DNA of 64,000 nucleotides from Acidobacteriota bacterium (lineage in GTDB: Bacteria; Acidobacteriota; Terriglobia; Terriglobales; Acidobacteriaceae): the NCBI GenBank assembly GCA_018268755.1, contig JAFDVW010000007.1, positions 124,001 through 188,000 on the forward strand. The letters are read 5' to 3'. The translations under genes and the position numbers were made by a program. Under the pieces are notes generated by a model. That model was not told the origin of the DNA. It saw nothing but the letters and a program-made list of their open reading frames with translations, and ran no database searches. Positions 35,666-44,036 of this stretch are shown piece by piece (position 1 is the first letter of the stretch; each line of letters begins with the position of its first letter).

Positions 35666-36829
35666 TTAAAAATCAAAGAGCACCTTGGGCGTGAGCAGAT
35701 AGCCGTGCTTCTGCCCCCGGAAGGAACCCACGCCGATGATTTGCCCCCAAAGGTTGATGTCGGCGGCGGTTTGCAGGGTCCAGCCTGAGTTCTTCCTGAT
35801 CAGATCATTCAAATCCCGCATTCCCTTGCGTTGCGACCAGACAAAAGGCCGGCCCACCAGCACGCGTCGGCCGTCTTCATCCCAGATTTCATCCTCGAAC
35901 GCATTGCTTTTGCCGGAAATCCCCACCACTTGTCCGAAGAGGTTGATCTTGATGGCCATGCTGGAGTCGTCGCCCGGAAGTGCGCCCAAGTCCTGCATGC
36001 CCTGGGCTTGCGTCCACAAAAACGCATGCATCGCATCGTAAGGGGCATACAGACCAATGCAGGTCACCTCATTGTGCCCCGACCAGCCCACCACTTGATG
36101 CAAGTCGTTGATACTGGTGGCCGCGCTGCAGATCAATTTCGACTCTCCCCCGAGAGTGCCCAGATCGATGGGGGAAAGGGGAGAACCCTTCTTCCACAAC
36201 ATGGCGTGGTCGTTGTGGGTCATGGGTTGACCGATTTCTCCTACCATCACCCCGTCATTGTTGACGGCATTGACCCGGCTCTGGTATCCACCGCCGACGC
36301 CGGTGAAACCGGCTCCCCGCGTCCATAGAAACCCATCGATATAGGTGTCGAAGTCCCGGTTACTGCCTACAATGTTTCCATTCAGCGCGATGCCTGTGGG
36401 ATACATGTAGGTCGAACACTCACCGGCCCAGATCAGCGTATTGATTTCGTGAGGAACCGCTCCGAGGGCCACCATTCCCTTGGCGCGAGTCCAGGAAAAG
36501 ACCTGCGCGACAGCCGGACACGATAGATCGGGAAGACCATAGGGTGCGCCCACAAAGGTGAACGGACCATCCGCCACTCCGGTCACTTCACCCAGATCGT
36601 TGATGGCCAATCCCCGGCTGAAGGAGCCTCCCGGCAAGGTGCCCAGCGACTTCCCCTGCCCGAGAGACCAAAGCACGGCATGGTCGGTAAGGGTCCCCAC
36701 TACCTGGGCCCACGTATTGATACCGCTGGGAGACATCGGCCCTAAATCTGTGATCGTGTAGACCTGTGCCGAACAGAACGGAAGCACGCAGAAGAAAACA
36801 GCCGCCCATACAGAAGCCCTGGGTTTCAT
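35666..36829 (-). CDS. Secreted HAF-repeat protein
   Basis: Exported protein of 387 aa with a signal peptide (SVWAAVFFCVLPFCSA-Q). The rest is made of HAF-type repeats: ITDLGPMSPSGINTWAQVVG, SLGTLPGGSFSRGLAINDLG, DLGTLGGESKLICSAATSIN, DLGALPGDDSSMAIKINLFG and DLNDLIRKNSGWTLQTAADI, usually expected to form a beta-propeller or solenoid. Such proteins are common in Acidobacteria; their function is unknown. It begins next to the carbohydrate locus but runs the other way. Confidence 0.85.
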   Translation of the reverse strand: MKPRASVWAAVFFCVLPFCSAQVYTITDLGPMSPSGINTWAQVVGTLTDHAVLWSLGQGKSLGTLPGGSFSRGLAINDLGEVTGVADGPFTFVGAPYGLPDLSCPAVAQVFSWTRAKGMVALGAVPHEINTLIWAGECSTYMYPTGIALNGNIVGSNRDFDTYIDGFLWTRGAGFTGVGGGYQSRVNAVNNDGVMVGEIGQPMTHNDHAMLWKKGSPLSPIDLGTLGGESKLICSAATSINDLHQVVGWSGHNEVTCIGLYAPYDAMHAFLWTQAQGMQDLGALPGDDSSMAIKINLFGQVVGISGKSNAFEDEIWDEDGRRVLVGRPFVWSQRKGMRDLNDLIRKNSGWTLQTAADINLWGQIIGVGSFRGQKHGYLLTPKVLFDF

Positions 36830-37220
36830 AGGACACCTCCGGAAGTTGTTTTTAAATTTGAGATGGGCCCGGGAACCGTGGCCGAGAGGCGCGGGGAGGA
36901 TGCGTCCAGAGCGTTATACCACCGAATGGCCGGGATCGACCGAGAAAATGGACGGCCGCTCTCCCCAGACCCTCGCGTGCATCAAGAACCGTCCCATTTC
37001 TGCAGTCTTGGATCCGGGAAGACTTCCCTCGTTCCTCGGCGCGATCGTCGCGCTGCAGGCCTCCGTATGGGGGGAGGGTCCGCGTAGACATCGGCAAGCG
37101 GACCAACCGGCGCGCCACTCCAACACTGTGCTTGCTTAAAAAATATTTAAAATATATTATTCCGTGCGTTATGACCCTGGCCGGAAACAAGCGGGCCACA
37201 ACCTACGGGAGCACGCAACT
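36830..37220. other. Divergent spacer with the SMP-30 promoter
   Basis: About 390 bases. The right-hand part carries the AT-rich promoter/operator (separate entry). The left part, 36860-37120, is GC-rich with open frames on both strands but no protein I can recognise. Confidence 0.5.
37132..37163 (+). promoter_or_regulatory. AT-rich promoter/operator, site A (SMP-30 gene)
   Basis: TTGCTT (37132-37137), a 17-base spacer, then TATTAT (37155-37160), a good sigma-70 pattern. The spacer and -10 contain AAATATTT and AATATATT, both self-complementary, resembling sites B, C and D around the same locus. A repressor bound here would block RNA polymerase. Confidence 0.55.
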
Positions 37221-38126
37221 ATGCCTATCCATTCAGTCATCGATGATGGCAATCTATGCGGAGAGAGCCCCATCTGGGATGCTCGAGAGCAGCGGCTCTA
37301 TTGGACCGACGGTCCGAGCAGCAAATTTTACAGTTATGACTGGCGGACCGGGCAACGTGCGACCGTCCTTCACGATTTTGAGGTGACCGGCTGCGCTCTG
37401 GACCAATCGGGGGGATTCACCTTTATCAACAGTTCCGGAGTCTGGACCTGGAATAAGCAAACCAGCCCGGTGCTGGTTGCCGGCGCTCTGGGAGATGCGA
37501 AATTGCAATTGAACGATTGCATCGCGGACCCGGCAGGACGATTGCTCGCGGGATCTTGTTTCTACGACGCTTCGCCCGATTATCCTCTGGGCAAACTTTT
37601 TTCTGTGCCGCCCAACGGGACAATCCAAATACTGGATGAAGGGTTTCATCTGGCCAATGGGCTGGGATTTTCCCCGGATGGCACGACCTTATATTTTACG
37701 GATTCCGTCACCCGCACCATCTATGCATATAGCTATGACCCGGCAACCGGGCAAGCCCGGGACCGCCGTATTTTCGTAAAGGTCGATGGCAATGCCGGAC
37801 TGCCGGATGGCTTGACGGTGGATGCGGAAGGGTTCGTTTGGTCGGCCGAATGGTACGGTGGCTGTGTTGCCCGCTATGATCCCGATGGCAAACTGGAACG
37901 CCGTATCCCGGTTCCGGCAAAACAAACCTCTTCTCTGACCTTCGGCGGCCCGCAGTTGCAGGACATTTTCATTACCTCCGCCGCAAAATCTGAGCCCACG
38001 CCGGTCATGCCCCCGGGCTATGATCCCAATTCCGGCCACTTTGGAGGAGGATTGTATCTTCTGGGCTCGGATATTCCAGGCAAGCTTGAATATCAGACAA
38101 GACTTGGCGCGGCCGTGAATTCCTGA
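37221..38126 (+). CDS. SMP-30/gluconolactonase family sugar lactonase
   Basis: Cytoplasmic six-bladed propeller hydrolase of 301 aa that would open a sugar lactone to the acid. The start at ATG 37221 has GGGAG upstream. Metal-site residues are visible: the Glu in CGESPIWDAREQRLYWTD, Asn in LQLNDCIADPAGRLLAG, Asn in HLANGLGFSPDGTTLYFTD, and Asp in LPDGLTVDAEGFVWSAEW. No signal peptide. It is convergent with the RraA-like aldolase gene. With the SDR and dehydratase of the locus it completes a dehydrogenase-lactonase-dehydratase series. Confidence 0.9.
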   Translation: MPIHSVIDDGNLCGESPIWDAREQRLYWTDGPSSKFYSYDWRTGQRATVLHDFEVTGCALDQSGGFTFINSSGVWTWNKQTSPVLVAGALGDAKLQLNDCIADPAGRLLAGSCFYDASPDYPLGKLFSVPPNGTIQILDEGFHLANGLGFSPDGTTLYFTDSVTRTIYAYSYDPATGQARDRRIFVKVDGNAGLPDGLTVDAEGFVWSAEWYGGCVARYDPDGKLERRIPVPAKQTSSLTFGGPQLQDIFITSAAKSEPTPVMPPGYDPNSGHFGGGLYLLGSDIPGKLEYQTRLGAAVNS

Positions 38127-38134
38127 CGTTAGAG

Positions 38135-38173
38135 GGGCACATGCTGGCAGGCTAGCCAGGCCAGGGTGTGCCC
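38135..38173. terminator. Hairpin between convergent lactonase and aldolase genes
   Basis: GGGCACA (38135-38141) pairs with TGTGCCC (38167-38173), with an inner CTGGC/GCCAG pairing. No T-run on either side, so termination is only likely, not shown. Confidence 0.45.
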
Positions 38174-38187
38174 AGAAACCTGCAGAT

Positions 38188-38847
38188 TTAAAAGCGCCCA
38201 AAACTCAAATACGCCTCTTTGGGATCTACCCCTTGCAGAATAGCCTTACGGACGCGGTTTTCGGTATGCATGACTTCCCCCACTCTGCGTGCACATTCCT
38301 CGACCGCAGGCTGGGGAATAATGACGATGCCGTCCTGGTCGCCCACCACATAATCGCCCGTAGCGATCGTGATCCCGCCAATCACAATGGGTTTCCCGAT
38401 TTCCTCCACACCCCACTTACCGACAATGTCGGCCGGCGTCAAATACCGGCTAAACACAGGAAAGCCGATTTTCAAGATGAAGGACGTGTCGCGGCAGCCC
38501 CCATCGACGATATATCCCTTTACCTTGCGAAATTTCAGAGTCTCCGCGGAAAGCTCCCCCATGTGGGCCAGGCTCGAATCATGGGGCTGGCAGATGACGA
38601 CGTGGCCTTCCGGCGCTTGCGAAAGCAGGTCGCACCAGCGCAAGAGGGATTCATCCTCACTGATCTCCATCAAGCGTCCACTCACCGTGAAAAGTGGTCC
38701 CACCAACTTCTGTCTGGGGTCCAGGGGAACGATGTGGGGTGGCAGCGCTTGGTGCGCCATGCCCATCTCGCGGAGAACGTCGAAAACCGCCCCCGAATAG
38801 GCATCTTGCAGCAGTTGTGGAACCTGGCTTGGGTCGCCATTTTTCAC
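38188..38847 (-). CDS. RraA-like aldolase/decarboxylase family protein
   Basis: Encodes 219 aa of the RraA/HMG-aldolase fold. The core motif is HMGELSAETLKFRKVKGYIV followed by DGGCRD, with the Arg-Asp pair used in 4-hydroxy-4-methyl-2-oxoglutarate aldolases, and GDYVVGDQDGIVIIP. In sugar-acid clusters this family can act as a class II pyruvate or 2-keto-3-deoxy-acid aldolase. An upstream in-frame ATG at 38898 falls inside the predicted -10 region, so the GTG at 38847 (GGGGG 10 bases before it) is preferred. Transcription is divergent from the GntR gene. Confidence 0.85.
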   Translation of the reverse strand: MKNGDPSQVPQLLQDAYSGAVFDVLREMGMAHQALPPHIVPLDPRQKLVGPLFTVSGRLMEISEDESLLRWCDLLSQAPEGHVVICQPHDSSLAHMGELSAETLKFRKVKGYIVDGGCRDTSFILKIGFPVFSRYLTPADIVGKWGVEEIGKPIVIGGITIATGDYVVGDQDGIVIIPQPAVEECARRVGEVMHTENRVRKAILQGVDPKEAYLSFGRF

Positions 38848-38884
38848 CGGTCCGCCCCCTTTAAGCAAGCTACTGTCATCGCGC

Positions 38885-38916
38885 ACGATATATAACATAT
38901 ATCTTTATCGTGCATC
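38885..38916 (-). promoter_or_regulatory. AT-rich promoter/operator, site B (RraA-like gene)
   Basis: On the minus strand TTGATG (38911-38916), an 18-base spacer and TATATA (38887-38892) form a promoter. GATATAT-AAC-ATATATC (38885-38901) is a perfect 7+3+7 palindrome covering the -10. It is the cleanest example of the AT-rich sites of this locus. Confidence 0.6.
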
Positions 38917-39020
38917 AATTACGAACATTTCCCTTCACTTCTGCCCGGTAGAATTCCTTCGCGCGGACAATTCCAACGGCCCCCCGAGACACTTTTCTTT
39001 CCCCGCATTGCCTTCTGAAA

Positions 39021-39026
39021 TATAAT
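39021..39026 (+). promoter_or_regulatory. Candidate -10 box of the GntR gene
   Basis: TATAAT in the context GAAATATAATTC, a consensus -10 about 32 bases before the start. The -35 is poor. The surrounding AATATAATT loosely resembles the AT-rich sites of the locus, allowing autoregulation. Confidence 0.4.
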
Positions 39027-39057
39027 TCGGCCAATCATGCCCGCGGGAGAAATATAC

Positions 39058-39822
39058 ATGTCGCCAAAAGAAGGTGCAGCCAAAGGAAAAGCCACACAGA
39101 CGGAGCGGACTTATCACATCATCAAGCACGCCGTCCTGCGGGGGGAGATCCAGGAGGGCCAGTTTCTCTCCGAAAAAGAGTTTATGGACAAATACAAAAT
39201 CGGGCGCACCCCCTTCCGCGAGGCCTGCAACCGGCTGCACAACGACAAAATCCTGGAAGTTGTGCCGCACCGCGGCTATTTCGTTCCCGAGCTAACCTTC
39301 CGGGGTTTTGGAGACATGTTTGAAGTCCGCTTCCTGATTGAGGGGGCCATTGCAGAAATTGCCGCGCTTCGCGCCACTCCGGAGCAGGTAGCGGAACTGG
39401 ACCTTATCGCCGACAGCTTTTCGCCGGCCAACTCCTCGCCGCTGGATACCGATCAAGTCATCTCCCTCAACAAGGAGTTCCATTTGTGCCTGGCGCGCAT
39501 GACCCAAAACAACGAACTGGTCGACCTGCAACGACGGATTCTGGAACGCACCGAACGTCTTATGTATATCGAATGCCGGCGCTCGGGACATCCAATTCCC
39601 CTGTTTTCCGAGCTGCACAAAGCGGTGGTAGACGCTATCCGCAAAGGCGACGCCAGTGCGGCCCGCACCGCTGTGCGCCAAGACATTACACAATCTCAAA
39701 TTCGCAGCACGGTGTTCCGACTGCCCAACGAGGAGCGGGACAGTGAGTCCGCGAATCGACCGGCAGCGCACGCCTCGGCGGCCGGAGTGGTCAAAAAGCC
39801 ACGCAAAGAACGCAAAATTTAG
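39058..39822 (+). CDS. GntR-family regulator, FCD subgroup
   Basis: Transcription regulator of 254 aa. The start at ATG 39058 has GGGAG upstream. The winged helix (about 15-80) reads TYHIIKHAVLRGEIQEGQFL then KYKIGRTPFREACNRLHNDKI. The FCD effector domain (about 85-215) has EVRFLIEGAIAEIAAL, LNKEFHLCLARM and FSELHKAVVDAIRKGD, with the His/Asp residues that bind a metal and an acid ligand in this subgroup. FCD regulators usually respond to small organic or sugar acids. The tail (residues 220-254) is Ala/Lys-rich. It is the only regulator inside the sugar locus and probably controls sites A-D. Confidence 0.9.
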   Translation: MSPKEGAAKGKATQTERTYHIIKHAVLRGEIQEGQFLSEKEFMDKYKIGRTPFREACNRLHNDKILEVVPHRGYFVPELTFRGFGDMFEVRFLIEGAIAEIAALRATPEQVAELDLIADSFSPANSSPLDTDQVISLNKEFHLCLARMTQNNELVDLQRRILERTERLMYIECRRSGHPIPLFSELHKAVVDAIRKGDASAARTAVRQDITQSQIRSTVFRLPNEERDSESANRPAAHASAAGVVKKPRKERKI

Positions 39823-40132
39823 GCCGCCGCAACTCCCTCGCTTCAGCCCCAACTCCCGCGATCCCATCCCAGCCTTTGCCCAGCGCTTCCGCCGTTGCGG
39901 CCCGTCGATGCCCTCGCCATGCTCGCTGCCGGCGATCCCGCCCGGGGTTAAATATATTTCTTACATATTTTATATTGACAAACAAATCCACGAGGTTTAA
40001 AGGTAGAAAGCTGCCGCGACAAAATCATCCATTGGCAAATTGAAAGATGCAGTCAGCGCGGGTGCCCGGGCCAAGATCAGGGCGCAGCCAGAACGCGGCT
40101 CTTATTCCATTCAGCGTTTACCGGGGGACACC
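39823..40132. other. Intergenic region upstream of the GH38-like gene
   Basis: About 310 bases. It holds site C and its -35 TTGACA, then a 5' leader of roughly 120 bases with an in-frame TTG (40040) that is unlikely to be the start. Confidence 0.5.
39951..39980 (+). promoter_or_regulatory. AT-rich operator plus -35, site C (GH38-like gene)
   Basis: AAATATATTT, CTTAC and ATATTTTATATTGACA in sequence, ending in a consensus -35 TTGACA (39975-39980). A weak TAAAGG lies 17 bases on. The order AAATATATTT...TTA...ATATTTT...ATTGACA is shared with site D. Confidence 0.6.
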
Positions 40133-43100
40133 TTGAAGACAAAATTTCTGCTTCTTATCTGTGTGCTGTATTTGGTGTGGGCAGGTGGATTGAGTGCGTG
40201 GGCAGGGAGCCGAACCATCTTTCAAATCGGCAAGCAGGACCGGTCCTTTCAGGAGTTCGGCCTGGAGCAGGATTCAGAACATATTTTGTACCGGGCGGGC
40301 CAGAGTTTACCGGGAAAAGACTGGCGCGCCTATCAGCCCGGCGCCTACGACGATTTCCTGAAAAACCCCAAAGGCGTCCCCTTTCAAGTCAATTTTTCCC
40401 TCGATGAAGAGCCCAAGGGCAAATTTATCTTGCGCCTGGACACCATTGTCCGCCAGATGCGTCCCGGCGCTCCACGTTATGTCGTAGAGATCAATGGCAA
40501 GACCGGAAGCTATCAACTCAATCCGCAACCGGCGCCGGAGCTGTGGTGGCCCACAGGAGGATACAACTACGTTGAATACATTGGTTATCAAGCCACCGAT
40601 ATGGTTCTTCCCGCTTCCTATTTTCGTCGTGGCGAGAATACGCTGGTTTTGCGGGTCGACGGTTTCGGCATATTTTATGACGATCTCTCTTTAATCAACG
40701 AACCGGACGCCACTGCAAAATTGATTGTCGACGCCTCGGTGCAGCCGACCATCCTTTATAAAAAGAGCAGCGCCGGATTGGTGGAACTGGCCAATGTGAC
40801 GGTACGAACTTCTGGCCCCCTGGACAGCACCAAACTGAAATTAGTGGTTGGCGGCATGGAGTTCACCAAAGAGATCTCTCAGCCCAGTTTTGGGGACGCA
40901 GAGATTGTTGTGGAAGTTCCCGCCCCCGAGCGCGCGGTCCCCACAGCGCTTTATCTCGCCGGAGCCGGCAAACCACTTGTGAAGACAACGTTTCAGCCCA
41001 AGCGACGCTGGCTTGTTTATGCCGATCCGCGGGAGCAGGCGGACTTTGGCTATGACGACACCCCGGCCATGACCCTTTCGTGGGAAGACCAATTCACCGA
41101 TCGATTCCTGGAACTGGTCAAGCAATTCCCCAGTTACAGTTTTACCTTGGACACATCCTCCAATCTTCAGTCCTACCTGAAAAACCGAGACCCCCAGCAT
41201 AAGAAGGAACTGCTGGACCATCTTCGCAGTGGGAAGGTGGGCATGAACGCTCTGTGGACAAATTTCTTCACCGGCCTGGCCTCCCCGGAAGAACTGTTTC
41301 AGACCGTCGATTACGGATTACGAGCCGGCAAGGAGCACGGGTTCACGGTGGACCAGGCATCGCAAACCGATGAGCCCTCCGTGGCCTGGGGATTGGCCCA
41401 GGTTCTGGCGGAATCGGGAGTCAAATACTTTACCCACGGCAGCGATCCCATTCATGGCCCGCTCAACCCGATCGGCCTATTGAATTTCCAATCACCTTAT
41501 TATTGGGAAACGCCCAACGGGTCCAAGCTCTTGGTCTGGAATTCCGTGTCCTATGACGTGGTCCGCGATATGACATGGGAGGGCTGGGACCCGGAAGACG
41601 CGCAGCATGACGTCTATGATCCTGACAGCCGGGTGGGCTGCTGGCTTATCTGTGAAGATTTGCGGACATCCCAATATAGCCCGTCCTTATTTGGGCTGCG
41701 CCATTCCCTGCCCCTGTTCCTTTCCCAGTATGAACGGCAGGATTATCCCTTCGACGCCGTTTACCTGTATGGCCTATACCCCGACGAGTTTCCCATTGTG
41801 CAATTCGGCAGCGCCGACATCATCGAGCGCTGGAACCGGGAATACGAATATCCCAAAGTGATTCCCGGAACCCAGCGCGACTACTTCCGCCACATTACCG
41901 ATCACTTTGCTTCACAGATCAAGACCTACCGGGGAGACGGCGGAGCTTATTGGGAAGATGAATCGGGGGCCGACGCACGGGTCTCGGCGCTGAATCGCAC
42001 TTCGCAGGTCCAAGCGGTCGCCGCGGAAAAGCTGGACAGTATTGCCTCCTGGTTTCAGCCCCACGTGCGACGCAACGAAGCGGCGTTTCGACAGGCTTGG
42101 GAAAATATCATGCTCACGGACGTATATGTCTGGAGCAGCGCGGGATCGTGGAAGCCGACCGCCGACGTGACCCAAATCAGCGAGGATGTGCATCGCGGAT
42201 GGGCAGGGGACGCGCATCGCCAAACCCGCGACTTGCTGATGGTTGCCATGGACAAGGTCGGGCAATCGATAGACACCCAGCATAAGCGCGGCGTGGTCGT
42301 ATTCAACACCGACAACCAACCGCGAAGCGGGCTCCTCGACTGGGACCTCAACACCGGGGAGACACTTCAGAATGCCGCCACCGGCCAGCCCTTGCCTTGT
42401 TCCTTATTAAACCCCACGGAGAAATATTGGAAGGTTCGTTGCTGGATCGACGAGATTCCGACCATGGGATATAAGTTCTACCCCATTGTTCGCGGGAATG
42501 TGGCGCCCGGGAAGCCCGAGACTACAGATCCCTGGGCTGCCGTGGAGAATCGCTACTACAAAATGCAGCTCGATCGTTCCACCGGCGCCATTCGTCAGCT
42601 GATTGACAAAGAAACGGGCCAAAACCTGGTGAATCTGAGCTCCGGCTACGGTTTGAATGAGTATCTTTATGTGACCGGCGGAGGGGACGACACTCCCCTT
42701 TATGTAGCGGACCCGACTTTAAAACTTCCCACCCTGACGGCCCATCAAGCGACCGTCATCGGAACACCGGTGGTCACCCATTTTCCCTGGGGCATTCAAG
42801 TAAGCGTCCACTCTAAGGCGGAAAACACCCCGAACATCGTCACGACCATAACGCTGAATCATGGGCAGAAGCGAGTGGTCATTCAGAACGAGGTGGAGAA
42901 AACCACGACCCTGGCCAAGGAAGGCGTTTACTTTGCCTTTCCATTTGCCGTCGATAAACCCCAGGTTGGCATACAGGGCGCGACTGCCTGGGTCAATCCC
43001 GAGACCGATCTGCTTCCGGGAGCCGGCCGGCAATCCTTCGTGACCCGTGGCGGCGTGCGCATCCAGGGCACGAACCAAAGTATCGGCTGGGTCAGCGTAG

Positions 43101-43672
43101 ATGCGCCGCTGCTCACTTTGGGCGACATCAACCGGGGCTTGTGGCCCTCATCCATTACCATCCGCAATGGTTCAGTCTTTTCCTACGTGATGAATAATTA
43201 CTGGGAACAAGACACTCCTGTCCAGCAAGGGGGCAATTTTACCTTCCGCTATGTCTTGACCAGCGGAAAAGATCTACCCCTGGCAGCAATGGGAAATCTA
43301 ACGGAGGAAGCGCGCACTCCGCTTTATGCCATTCGCCATTCCCATAAGAATTGGGAACAGCCCTTATCGGCGAAGGGCGCAAGTTTCCTTGCTGCATCGG
43401 AGGGAGTCGCGGTCTTAACCATCCGGCCCACAGCTGACGACCGCAGCTATCTGATCCGAGTGCAAAACACGACCGACCAACCGCTGAATGCCCATTTAAA
43501 TTTCCCGCTGGTCCAGCTGGAGGATGCCTACCTGGGATCGGTCCTAGGGGACAAGGTGGACTCTGTGCAGTGGGACGGACACGGCATAGACCTGGCCATG
43601 AAGAAGAACGATATAAAAACAGTGGTTGTCCGGGTACAAGACAAGCCGCCACAAGCCTCCGATAAGAACTGA
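40133..43672 (+). CDS. Secreted GH38-like glycosidase with N-terminal beta-sandwich
   Basis: Encodes 1179 aa from TTG 40133 (GGGGG 5 bases upstream), which gives a signal peptide MKTKFLLLICVLYLVWAGGLSAWA; a TTG at 40040 lacks a ribosome site. Residues about 60-190 form a beta-sandwich like the C-terminal part of rhamnogalacturonan lyases (LRLDTIVRQMRPGAPRYVVE, ENTLVLRVDGFGIFYDDLSL). The GH38-type barrel (about 295-640) begins at ADFGYDDTPAMTLSW, with Gln before ADFGY where the family normally has His, and continues to TVDQASQTDEPSVAWGLAQ near residue 430. C-terminal beta domains include ENRYYKMQLDRSTGAIRQLI. It likely trims a mannose- or rhamnose-type glycan outside the cytoplasm. The catalytic set is not fully recognisable. 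Confidence 0.82.
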   Translation: MKTKFLLLICVLYLVWAGGLSAWAGSRTIFQIGKQDRSFQEFGLEQDSEHILYRAGQSLPGKDWRAYQPGAYDDFLKNPKGVPFQVNFSLDEEPKGKFILRLDTIVRQMRPGAPRYVVEINGKTGSYQLNPQPAPELWWPTGGYNYVEYIGYQATDMVLPASYFRRGENTLVLRVDGFGIFYDDLSLINEPDATAKLIVDASVQPTILYKKSSAGLVELANVTVRTSGPLDSTKLKLVVGGMEFTKEISQPSFGDAEIVVEVPAPERAVPTALYLAGAGKPLVKTTFQPKRRWLVYADPREQADFGYDDTPAMTLSWEDQFTDRFLELVKQFPSYSFTLDTSSNLQSYLKNRDPQHKKELLDHLRSGKVGMNALWTNFFTGLASPEELFQTVDYGLRAGKEHGFTVDQASQTDEPSVAWGLAQVLAESGVKYFTHGSDPIHGPLNPIGLLNFQSPYYWETPNGSKLLVWNSVSYDVVRDMTWEGWDPEDAQHDVYDPDSRVGCWLICEDLRTSQYSPSLFGLRHSLPLFLSQYERQDYPFDAVYLYGLYPDEFPIVQFGSADIIERWNREYEYPKVIPGTQRDYFRHITDHFASQIKTYRGDGGAYWEDESGADARVSALNRTSQVQAVAAEKLDSIASWFQPHVRRNEAAFRQAWENIMLTDVYVWSSAGSWKPTADVTQISEDVHRGWAGDAHRQTRDLLMVAMDKVGQSIDTQHKRGVVVFNTDNQPRSGLLDWDLNTGETLQNAATGQPLPCSLLNPTEKYWKVRCWIDEIPTMGYKFYPIVRGNVAPGKPETTDPWAAVENRYYKMQLDRSTGAIRQLIDKETGQNLVNLSSGYGLNEYLYVTGGGDDTPLYVADPTLKLPTLTAHQATVIGTPVVTHFPWGIQVSVHSKAENTPNIVTTITLNHGQKRVVIQNEVEKTTTLAKEGVYFAFPFAVDKPQVGIQGATAWVNPETDLLPGAGRQSFVTRGGVRIQGTNQSIGWVSVDAPLLTLGDINRGLWPSSITIRNGSVFSYVMNNYWEQDTPVQQGGNFTFRYVLTSGKDLPLAAMGNLTEEARTPLYAIRHSHKNWEQPLSAKGASFLAASEGVAVLTIRPTADDRSYLIRVQNTTDQPLNAHLNFPLVQLEDAYLGSVLGDKVDSVQWDGHGIDLAMKKNDIKTVVVRVQDKPPQASDKN

Positions 43673-43711
43673 CGAACCATCGTGCAGAGAACTCGGAGAT
43701 CGAAGCCACAT

Positions 43712-43745
43712 CCTTGGTTCATGCCTGGACGGGTATGAACCAAGG
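43712..43745. terminator. Perfect hairpin after the GH38-like gene
   Basis: CCTTGGTTCAT (43712-43722) / ATGAACCAAGG (43735-43745), an 11-bp stem with a 12-base loop, 40 bases after the stop. No T-run follows, so it may end or stabilise the upstream transcript. Confidence 0.5.
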
Positions 43746-43907
43746 AAGCTTGGCCAGCCCTTCTTCCCGTGCCTCGGACCATGGACCTGTAAGAATCTGA
43801 GCTTTGGCCGGTCCCACATTCCTGTCCTGGGCGCGCGGCTTCCATTCCGGGGCGAAGTTCCCCCAGCCCGCCAAGACACGGCAAACAGCCGGAAATCGAT
43901 ATTACGT

Positions 43908-43938
43908 AAAATATATTTATTATATTTTTTGATTGACA
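43908..43938 (+). promoter_or_regulatory. AT-rich operator plus -35, site D (receptor gene)
   Basis: AAAATATATTTATTATATTT followed by TTTGATTGACA, ending in TTGACA (43933-43938); TAGTGT 18 bases on could be the -10. The arrangement parallels site C closely. Confidence 0.6.
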
Positions 43939-44036
43939 GAGGCACTTCAACCCCGGTAGTGTGCATGACCATTGTGAAAAACATGTTCAGCAAGTGGACC
44001 TGTCCACTTTCAACTCACCTTGCAGGAGGCTCACCC

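Larger units (their letters stand above)
43673..44036. other. Intergenic region before the second Oar-like receptor
   Basis: About 360 bases, containing a large hairpin and site D with its promoter (separate entries). The open frame that continues upstream of the receptor start is not expected to be translated, since it crosses both. Confidence 0.55.

Noticed and set aside
38848-38898. Upstream ATG extension of the RraA-like protein
   Set aside because: The extra codons lie within the predicted -10 region and palindrome, so they are probably not transcribed.
43626-44036. Upstream in-frame extension of the receptor gene at 44037
   Set aside because: It crosses a hairpin and the promoter with TTGACA, and the GTG at 44037 has a strong ribosome site.
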